NCBI GenBank assembly: GCA_903921945.1
Contig: CAIXSC010000414.1
Location: 1-12,029 of the forward strand
DNA length: 12,029 nucleotides
Direction: 5' to 3'
Source of the DNA: an uncultured Planctomycetaceae bacterium
GTDB lineage: Bacteria; Planctomycetota; Planctomycetia; Pirellulales; Pirellulaceae
The notes under the pieces were generated by a model, which was not told the DNA's origin, did no database searches, and saw only the letters and a program-made list of their open reading frames with translations. This document shows positions 6,601 through 9,303 of this stretch, one piece after another. The first letter of the stretch is position 1; each line of letters starts with the position of its first letter. Position numbers and translations under genes: made by a program.

Positions 6601-9178
6601 CGAAACGGATCCGCTGTTCGTGAACGCCGCGAAGGGGAATTACTACTTGGCCCGCAATTCGGCGGCGATCGATAGCGCGGTCGATTCGCTGCTCGAACGG
6701 GCCTCGCTCGAAACGGTGAAATCGCCGCTGGGGATCGCGCCATCGCCGATCATCGCGCCGAACCGCGACCTGTTCGGTTTGTTGCGAGTGGACGATCCGA
6801 ACACGTCGCCCGCCGGCTTTGGCGAAAACGTCTTCACGGATCGCGGCGCCATCGACCGCGCTGACTTCGTCGGGCCGAAGACCACGCTCGTCAATCCTCG
6901 CGACGAAATCTTCACCGGCTCGCCCCCAAATTCCACGACGCCCAGCGATCGCAATGGCGTCGAGGGGTTCGTGCAACTGCCGAATCTGACGTTGTATGAC
7001 TTCGCGATCCAGTTGAGCGACGGTGTCGAGCCGGCCGATCCGGCCAATGGCGTCGGCGTCGACGATGCGACAGTCAGGAAAGACAAGCTGATCCTCGTCC
7101 GCGACAACCAGTTGCTGGTCGAGGGCGTTGACTACCGCTTCAGCTACGACTCGACCAACAATGTCATCTACCTCAAGCCGCTGGCCGGTGTTTGGGATCT
7201 GAATCGCGTTTACGTGATGGATTTGGTGAACCGCGATCAATTCACATTCGCGGCCCCATCCGGCGACCAGGTGTTGGAAGGCCAATCTTTCACGGTCGGC
7301 GATGGCACGACGACGACGACCTTCGAGTTCGACAGCGGCTTCGTGCTGCAGGTGCCGGCCTCCGGCGTTTCGGACGCCCAGCGGTTCACGATCCGTAACG
7401 GGATCAATCCGCCAGTGACTTTCGAATTCGACCGCAACAATCTGGTCACGCCGGGCAATGTGCGGATTCCGCTGAACGCGAACTCCACGCAAAACGATGT
7501 CGTCGACGCGATTGTCGCCGCCGTGCGGTCGACGCCCACGCTCGCTCTTTCGCCTGTGAACTCCGGTGCCGGCAAGGTCTGGCTTGGCGGAACCGTGAAT
7601 CACGCCGTGACCGTGACCGGTTCGCTGCTCACGGTCTCGGGGCAACCTGGCGCCCAGTTGCCGGGTGCCATCCCGGTGCCGTTCATCCCCGGCGCCTCAA
7701 ACGCGACGCCGCCAGTCCCGGTGATGTCGCGCGACCAACTGGCAACATCGATCACGCAGGCGATCCAAGGCAGCGGACTGACAGGTGTCCGGGCCTCGTG
7801 GCGGGCCTACAACCAGGGGACGGCTTCCACCGTGGAAGTCGTCATCCGCGGCGCCGCCTCGTTCACCGGCTTCACCAACGTGTTCACCTCGGGCATCAAG
7901 GATTTGGCGACCAACGATTTGAAGGCCAATCTCGCCAGCGGTGAAACCACCTTCACGGTGTTCCTCGGCAACGGCGTCGACTACGGTGACGCCCCGGTGC
8001 CTTATCCGACGACGTCTTCGACGGCCGCCAGCCACTCGATCGTGTCCGGCTTCTATCTGGGAGCGGCTGTCGATGCCGAACCGGTGGGGCAGGCAAGCTC
8101 CGCGGCGGATGGCGACGACGTGGTTGGCGTTCCCGACGACGAAGATGGCGTTGTCTTCAACGCTCCGGTTTCGATTGGCGGCAATGTGTCGCTGACTGTG
8201 ACCGCCGCCAAGATGGGTGTGGCCGCCGGCCAGTTCGCCGGTTTCCTCGACGCGTTCATCGACTACAACCGCGATGGCGACTGGGACGACCCGAGCGATC
8301 GGATCTTCGCGAGCCGCTCGTTGAACGTGGGCGCCAATGCCATCGCCTTCAATGTTCCGGCAACGGCCGCTTTGGGAGCCACCTACGCTCGCTTCCGCTT
8401 CAGCAGCGCCGGCGGCTTGAATGCGACGGGAGCGGCGATCGATGGTGAAGTCGAGGATTACCAGGTCGTGATCGGCGGGCCGCCGTGGCAGAACTCCGCG
8501 AACGGCCTCGATGTGAACAACGACGGCTTCGTGTCGCCGATCGATGTGCTGCTGGTGATCAACTTCATCAACAATTACCAAGGCGTTTCGGCACTGCCGA
8601 ACCCGCCACCGTTCACTCCGATCGCCGGGGCCCCGATCTTCCCGGACAACCCGGGACGCGGCCAGGACCTGTTCATTGACGTCAATGGTGACGGGTTCGT
8701 CACGCCCATCGACGCCCTGCAAATCATCAACGCGGTGAACTCGGGACAAACGGGCGGCGAGGGCGAGGGAAGCGGCGAGGGAAGCGGCTCGACAGCTTTC
8801 GCCACGTCGACGCTTGCCACTGCCACGCTTGCGAAGGCTGGCGCTTTCGATGCATCGCTGCTCGGCGGTGGAGTTGTCTCTGTGCCAGCCTCGGGGATGA
8901 CGCTGGGAGCGTCAAGCGTCTCGCCGAGTGGCAATGTGAGCGCATCCAGCGCCAGTCCACGGAACGGTTCCAGCCTGGATTTCGCCTTCACTGTGAAGCC
9001 GCCGGCTGCCGGCGTTGAATTGGCCGCAACGGATTCAGGCGATGCCAATCTGGGGCATCTACTGGACACGGGGGTCTGGGGAGACTCGGCGGACGACGCG
9101 GTGTTCAGCGATCTGGCCGATGCCCGCGAGGCGGTCGACCGCGATGCGGCCGACACGTTTTTCGACAGCTTGGGCTAG
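2..9178 (+). CDS. Giant multidomain extracellular protein with dockerin, GEVED, PPC and beta-helix domains (5' partial)
   Basis: The frame is open from the first full codon (position 2) to TAG at 9176-9178, giving 3058 visible residues. The ATG at 80 is only an internal methionine, because the coding pattern continues upstream without a stop, so the true start and any signal peptide lie outside the window. Domains by visible residue: propeller-like (1-208 and 637-826), jelly-roll-like (853-999 and about 1613-1721), PPC (1860-2013), beta-helix (2036-2240), Ig-like (2249-2420, resuming after 2617), GEVED (2660-2825), dockerin (2829-2919), tail (2920-3058). Four arrays of a DGxxF...FEFD module sit between and inside these. 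No catalytic motif is visible, and the protein has only two cysteines (residues 836 and 848). By family knowledge it is an exported cell-surface or matrix protein. An adhesive or structural role is inference. Presence of one continuous gene is certain; the function is not. Confidence 0.95.
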   Translation, partial: TGQLETIVNGNSTPGGFYGFDVGDIAMRADGRLYGFSLDLEDGPIDPNGPTDAESGNLVNIDTGTGAATVIRDDGIETFIQDPADATAALAAGVGGAGVGVHFQAMTFTPNSLYGGEFLLAIGNRPQTANNSGVPFTRNILYRFSNDVNSGTALGVALPNPGNDRFLGAGTNALEIGRIVTGGEVVAVEPTVQNQNAGATYPNITIFQVPDAATFTINDGFEDHVFEMDSGPDLLQDVNETTTNQSPNRVVRDGNFFLLDPDTLVNGDESLFQMDTGPVIIVNNASNLFNQTVSVNGAGGATETFEFVANGGKPLNPNATAVDISGNLTPVGVAGFLRDAINAGGSGVTAAAVGNRVTMVNDVAAQSSSSNIQVVGNRGLASVLDAVAGNQLADGQIFRLQFAGAGTFTFEFDNSGAVGAGNIRIPFFNFQTVDSVAASIQAAIANSGAPVTLQLVTNMTAGYGRVVVSGTGMTYLQATSPVTDLTQRLAPRVFTINVEENFTAAQVGTAVEQVVVQSTRFMASADGGRINFPPPKVAPPAVPPNRIATAAADFRGVPVWVDQGSATGVAIGNIAVPFWAADSASELARQITVAINQTLIPGVTATQSGASVVVDGLLSGGITTPAPFSGGGSGPGGTVTGMASVGGALYAVTDNGGLYRINPDVFTNITEPPALPNRNVPTQYIGASSDDLLGIRFAGLAAGPSNVENGRYANTLFGIDRNGRLYAFNTQGVLQPIFVDGQTSVDTGISNIPGFDGSLLGGVQGLAFSTLDRNLWGITPNRPTGDAATPMDVRVGAATAVGAGIAVDMRQLEFGHGINATYDQTRLGLLDPTAPCDPTADLNPYPICGFASYHFGLGRVGNVARTYDFPGGAQGTLITEPFSLKGYVAADQPTLYFNYFAATEDANSPAVNYDSFRLFVGGPDGRWLRVEHNDQGDLPPGRVYDNSNAWRQARVDLGAFAGREDLRLRIDFSSAGDLNLGDPNTTGSELWALPGTSLSDGLTFQIDNEIFEFDMGFTAVAPSGAALVDGETFTLTDVAGQSTTYEFDRDNQLSNPTNVRILIDNRQTAADVARLINQAVALNGPANVFPSVADNKVNFPEARTLVQTLAPGETRLGLVIDGSFGTNPTYNRVGVTQAMTATQVATAIDAVLEPVFHPESLIASNGLGYTDGDAFQLNDGQRTVNFEFDTGFVLTLPSNGGQSIADGDSITFFSATLDRNVTFEFNKVGGVTAGSIPVAITDSTSTLGVASLLRQAILGAAATNPVMVALGLVNPQVISGSRLHLGGAAGTQIKIRSGGIGVNGVPGVGGSVQFQVPGALGIRVPGSGGPLIRDGETFSVSDGTNTVVFEMDRNGASTSGRVAIAYSNSLPNGSPALVAQAIADAINAEVTGGRLLDLSASVVVDPTNPLDVVVDLDSDSRHSLVMTNTILLAEGRQGAVVDGETFALGDGVRTFRFELNSNGTTLAGNIPIAFSVLDDPDTIASNIATAINGVGLSGYNAQAIGFGRVTLNETVAAVVDTAALINIRRTGAPGDAVIAVPFIPSATFSSANVAQAIANAISSSTLNVVPTVNAASRRRVTLNGAPITLQLNGTVVTSSSDPPLSFETPVDIVKQYRSMVRVIGHTVVDAGPLGLSDSLQADVLSDPDFLRQGYNGNQRGQANRFEGIYLDDFIIGFAERGEMVTGATTDTSFVVNPGLAIPIVDVLSGPYQLEIRRSDEYTEGTSLVKSINTNDRQATGVTLIAQAGSRIVDGQTFGLRSGGATVNFEFDDASILDGNPERGVAAGNVLLRFDPTDPDYVVAARIRDAINSAEVRGILTGVSAALADGTDGLKKPGPSTSNRIDVFGQVSLIKGGTPVPESNDTIPFATETGIVGLNSPNFQASGFIGDNPNFPLLKGQDVDLFKVFLNAGEQLTIDVDAAEIGSTLNSVLAVFNAAGVAVAFNNNGRGTGELVSNDSFLTFIPALAGTYYIGVSGFNGTAVAAPFTVYDPFIEGSNNEGTTGFYELQLTFGDPARADFQLANSFGDQNRQREQGQVILEANRVRFSEGFGIDISAAPRDPQNGQALQGPVRQLGELNYDRLTPGVVVTNNLLEGNLGGGIRFAGDANANAPVPFGRVVNNTIFGRGGTLFTAISGTDIGIRVQANASPTLLNNIVANMATGVSIDATSASTVVGGGVYQGNRTDTVGVAREDFPLRLDETDPLFVNAAKGNYYLARNSAAIDSAVDSLLERASLETVKSPLGIAPSPIIAPNRDLFGLLRVDDPNTSPAGFGENVFTDRGAIDRADFVGPKTTLVNPRDEIFTGSPPNSTTPSDRNGVEGFVQLPNLTLYDFAIQLSDGVEPADPANGVGVDDATVRKDKLILVRDNQLLVEGVDYRFSYDSTNNVIYLKPLAGVWDLNRVYVMDLVNRDQFTFAAPSGDQVLEGQSFTVGDGTTTTTFEFDSGFVLQVPASGVSDAQRFTIRNGINPPVTFEFDRNNLVTPGNVRIPLNANSTQNDVVDAIVAAVRSTPTLALSPVNSGAGKVWLGGTVNHAVTVTGSLLTVSGQPGAQLPGAIPVPFIPGASNATPPVPVMSRDQLATSITQAIQGSGLTGVRASWRAYNQGTASTVEVVIRGAASFTGFTNVFTSGIKDLATNDLKANLASGETTFTVFLGNGVDYGDAPVPYPTTSSTAASHSIVSGFYLGAAVDAEPVGQASSAADGDDVVGVPDDEDGVVFNAPVSIGGNVSLTVTAAKMGVAAGQFAGFLDAFIDYNRDGDWDDPSDRIFASRSLNVGANAIAFNVPATAALGATYARFRFSSAGGLNATGAAIDGEVEDYQVVIGGPPWQNSANGLDVNNDGFVSPIDVLLVINFINNYQGVSALPNPPPFTPIAGAPIFPDNPGRGQDLFIDVNGDGFVTPIDALQIINAVNSGQTGGEGEGSGEGSGSTAFATSTLATATLAKAGAFDASLLGGGVVSVPASGMTLGASSVSPSGNVSASSASPRNGSSLDFAFTVKPPAAGVELAATDSGDANLGHLLDTGVWGDSADDAVFSDLADAREAVDRDAADTFFDSLG
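632..1859 (+). repeat. DGxxF/FEFD protein-module array 1 (gene 1)
   Basis: This is a tandem array of diverged protein modules with no obvious nucleotide-level identity. Units seen: half-units at 632-700 (ATFTINDG...FEMDSG) and near 740-840 (NGDESLFQMDTG), a full unit at 869-1090 (TFEFVANGG...VAGFLRDAIN), a full unit at 1181-1411 (DGQIFRLQF...FTFEFDNSG...GNIRIPF...VAASIQAAIA), and headless units at about 1472-1600 (VFTINVEENFTAAQVGTAV) and 1640-1859 (GNIAVPF...LARQITVAIN). Each full unit has a two-strand hairpin header ending in FEFD, a GN-x-x-IPF strand, an alanine-rich helix-like stretch and a closing strand. I cannot attach a named family with confidence. Confidence 0.75.
1910..2480 (+). 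other. Propeller-like repeat region, second half (gene 1)
   Basis: Blade-like repeats resume after module array 1: GTVTGMASVGGALYAVTD, NGGLYRINPDV, NTLFGIDRNGRLYAFNTQG, VQGLAFSTLDRNLWGITP. They have the same wording as the region at the start of the window. The segment ends just before the only two cysteines of the protein (codons 2507-2509 and 2543-2545). Pattern recognition only; no catalytic residues are apparent. Confidence 0.5.
2558..2998 (+). other. Jelly-roll-like beta-sandwich, N-terminal part (gene 1)
   Basis: This segment reads as a beta-sandwich of the MAM/concanavalin-like type common in planctomycete giant proteins. It contains GTLITEPFSLKGYVAAD, TLYFNYFAATED, DSFRLFVGGPDGRW, WRQARVDLGAFAGREDLRLR and IDFSSAG. 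It breaks off at SELWALPG, where the second module array begins. Strands expected at the end of such a fold (VYVDD-type, here IYLDDFIIGFAERGE) are found about 2 kb later at 5003-5044. A ligand-binding or adhesive role is inference. Confidence 0.55.
2999..4790 (+). repeat. DGxxF/FEFD protein-module array 2 (gene 1), inside the jelly-roll-like domain
   Basis: This is the longest array, about 597 residues. Units: half-unit 2999-3060 (DGLTFQIDNEIFEFDMG); full unit 3086-3303 (DGETFTLTD...YEFDRDN...VARLINQAV); headless unit about 3350-3480 (TATQVATAIDAVL); half-unit 3512-3600 (FEFDTGFVLTLP); full unit 3617-3900 (DGDSITFF...FEFNKVGG); full unit 4001-4225 (DGETFSVSDG...FEMDRNG); full unit 4325-4545 (DGETFALGDG...FRFELNSNG...IASNIATAIN); headless unit about 4600-4785 (AVIAVPFIPSAT...VAQAIANAI). 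It starts immediately after SELWALPG and ends just before the jelly-roll strands resume. Confidence 0.75.
4838..5164 (+). other. Jelly-roll-like beta-sandwich, C-terminal part (gene 1)
   Basis: The segment from KQYRSMVRVIGHTVVDAG through RFEGIYLDDFIIGFAERGE to YQLEIRRSDEY looks like the closing strands of the sandwich begun at 2558. The DD pair (codons 5012-5017), followed by a hydrophobic strand and the FAERGEM turn, is the part I recognise from other planctomycete proteins. Its separation from the first part by array 2 indicates a discontinuous domain. Fold inferred from sequence pattern only. Confidence 0.5.
5249..5545 (+). repeat. DGxxF/FEFD protein module 3, single unit (gene 1)
   Basis: One full module of about 99 residues: IVDGQTFGLRSGG, VNFEFDD, GVAAGNVLLRFDP, VVAARIRDAINSAEV, then a closing NRIDVFG strand. 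Header, GN strand, alanine-rich helix-like stretch and final strand occur in the same order as in the other arrays. It carries a longer loop (ASILDGNPERG) after FEFDD. It bridges the end of the jelly-roll-like domain and the PPC domain. Confidence 0.7.
5579..6040 (+). other. Bacterial pre-peptidase C-terminal (PPC)-like domain (gene 1)
   Basis: The domain opens with PESNDTIPFATETG and carries the marker strands DVDLFKVFLNAGEQLTIDVD, then LNSVLAVFNAAGVAVAFNNN, SNDSFLTFIPALAGTYYIGV and FYELQLTFG. The D-x-D-x-[FY] strand and the G-T-Y-Y-I-G-V strand are hallmarks of PPC beta-sandwich domains, which are non-catalytic modules in secreted bacterial proteins. Length (about 154 residues) is longer than the usual core because of loops around AVAAPFTVYDP. 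The assignment is made from motif recognition. Confidence 0.75.
6107..6720 (+). other. Right-handed parallel beta-helix region (gene 1)
   Basis: Short rungs with Asn ladders follow the pattern of pectate-lyase-like parallel beta-helices: VILEANRVRFSEGFGIDIS, VVTNNLLEGNLGGGIRFAG, RVVNNTIFGRG, DIGIRVQANASPTLLNNIV and ANMATGVSIDATSAS. The stretch closes with NYYLARNSAAIDSAVD, the 'resting unit' phrase that often ends such regions. No pectate-lyase or other catalytic triad can be picked out, so a structural or carbohydrate-contacting role is more likely than an enzyme. That role is inference. Confidence 0.7.
6746..7261 (+). other. Ig-like (SbsA-type) beta-sandwich, N-terminal part (gene 1)
   Basis: The segment runs from APNRDLFGLLRVDDP through DRGAIDRADFVGPKTTLVNP to an Ig-like stretch: LTLYDFAIQLSDG, VRKDKLILVRDNQLLVEGVD, YRFSYDSTNNVIYLKPL and WDLNRVYVMDLVNRD. 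The strand that normally follows in SbsA-type Ig-like domains (xGIKDLAxNxL) is not here. It appears at 7892-7960 as GIKDLATNDLKANLASGETTF, after module array 4. This makes it another discontinuous domain. The fold call is inference from wording and strand order. Confidence 0.5.
7271..7850 (+). repeat. DGxxF/FEFD protein-module array 4 (gene 1), inside the Ig-like domain
   Basis: Three units in a fixed order: half-unit 7271-7366 (EGQSFTVGDG...FEFDSGFVLQVP), full unit 7370-7630 (SDAQRFTIRNG...VTFEFDRNNLVTPGNVRIPL...VVDAIVAAV), headless unit 7666-7850 (GAIPVPFIPGAS...LATSITQAIQ). The half-unit closely matches the one at 3512-3600 (FEFD[TS]GFVL followed by a proline strand), and the headless unit matches the one at 4600 (VPFIPxA). 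The array therefore repeats the half-full-headless order of array 2. Confidence 0.75.
7979..8476 (+). other. GEVED domain (gene 1)
   Basis: The domain opens with the diagnostic DYGDAPVPYPTT and ends with IDGEVEDYQVVIG, the motif that names the family. Between them lie GFYLGAAVDAEPVGQ, DDEDGVVF, a D-rich loop FIDYNRDGDWDDPSD likely to bind calcium, and ARFRFSSAGGL. GEVED domains are common just before sorting domains in secreted bacterial multidomain proteins. Here it directly precedes the dockerin, the usual order in planctomycetes. It is a non-catalytic beta-sandwich. Confidence 0.9.
8486..8758 (+). other. Type I-like dockerin with two calcium loops (gene 1)
   Basis: Two F-hand-like calcium loops are seen: DVNNDGFVSPIDVLLVIN (codons from 8510) and DVNGDGFVTPIDALQIIN (codons from 8684). 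They are separated by a proline-rich linker that includes PNPPPFTPIAGAP. Aspartate or asparagine occupies loop positions 1, 3 and 5, Ser or Thr position 9, and Asp position 12. In planctomycetes such domains occur on large secreted proteins and are thought to mediate surface attachment or assembly. No cohesin partner is encoded in this window. Confidence 0.9.
8759..9175 (+). other. Post-dockerin C-terminal tail with Gly-Ser-Glu hinge and acidic end (gene 1)
   Basis: After the dockerin come 139 further residues. First is a low-complexity EGEGSGEGSGS hinge built from 12-base repeats (gagggaagcggc twice, 8765-8788). A Ser/Ala/Thr-rich stretch follows. The last part is charged and mostly acidic: GVWGDSADDAVFSDL, then ADAREAVDRDAADTFFDSLG before the stop. 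There is no hydrophobic membrane anchor, no LPxTG and no terminal Arg cluster, so classical sortase or PEP-CTERM sorting is not supported. The final part could form an amphipathic helix (inference). Confidence 0.6.
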
Positions 9179-9216
9179 ACAGCCCTCCATGATTCCGCGT
9201 ACCTGCCATTTGATTG

Positions 9217-9252
9217 CCGTCTCTGCTTGTCCGACATAAATTGCAGAGACGG
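9217..9252. terminator. Perfect 10-bp inverted repeat: candidate terminator or operator
   Basis: The arms ccgtctctgc (9217-9226) and gcagagacgg (9243-9252) are exact reverse complements, with a 16-base AT-richer loop between them. Pairing can extend outward by G-T and T-A pairs (9214-9216 with 9253-9255). It starts 38 bases after the stop of gene 1. Only a weak T-run (ctttc, 9256-9260) follows, so it is not a textbook Rho-independent terminator. It could equally be a stability hairpin or a dimeric-regulator site in front of gene 2. Confidence 0.45.
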
Positions 9253-9290
9253 TAGCTTTCGCGTGGAAGGTACACGGCGACAGACGTCGC

Positions 9291-9297
9291 CGAGGGG
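9291..9297 (+). promoter_or_regulatory. Candidate ribosome binding site of gene 2
   Basis: The run gaggggg lies 6 bases upstream of the ATG at 9304 and is the only Shine-Dalgarno-like sequence near a possible start. A GTG at 9298 sits directly after it and is therefore too close to use. The later in-frame ATG at 9496 has no comparable purine run upstream. This is the main argument for starting gene 2 at 9304. Confidence 0.45.
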
Positions 9298-9303
9298 GTG
9301 GTC

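Larger units (their letters stand above)
9179..9303. other. Intergenic region between the two genes
   Basis: This 125-bp gap is the only non-coding stretch. It holds the inverted repeat described separately. The most promoter-like pair is TTGATT (9210-9215) and CATAAA (9235-9240), with a 19-bp spacer; the spacer is long and planctomycete promoters are poorly defined, so this is only a weak candidate. A purine run (gaggggg, 9291-9297) precedes the ATG at 9304 by 6 bases and can serve as a ribosome binding site. No small gene or RNA gene is apparent. Confidence 0.5.

Noticed and set aside
5228..7645. An 805-codon open frame on the minus strand
   Set aside because: Its translation is dominated by Arg, His, Asp and Val without domain-like pattern, as expected antisense to GC-rich codons. 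The plus strand here encodes clear PPC, beta-helix and Ig-like domains.
7827..7841. Short inverted repeat (cttccaccgtggaag) and a similar one near 2242-2260
   Set aside because: Both are six-base arms inside conserved coding sequence and of a size expected by chance in GC-rich DNA.
7697..8749. A 350-codon open frame on the minus strand
   Set aside because: It lies antisense to the GEVED and dockerin domains, which are unambiguous on the plus strand. Its own translation shows no recognisable motif.
9298..9300. GTG at 9298 as the start of gene 2
   Set aside because: It directly abuts the purine run that would be its ribosome binding site, leaving no spacing. ATG at 9304 is better placed.
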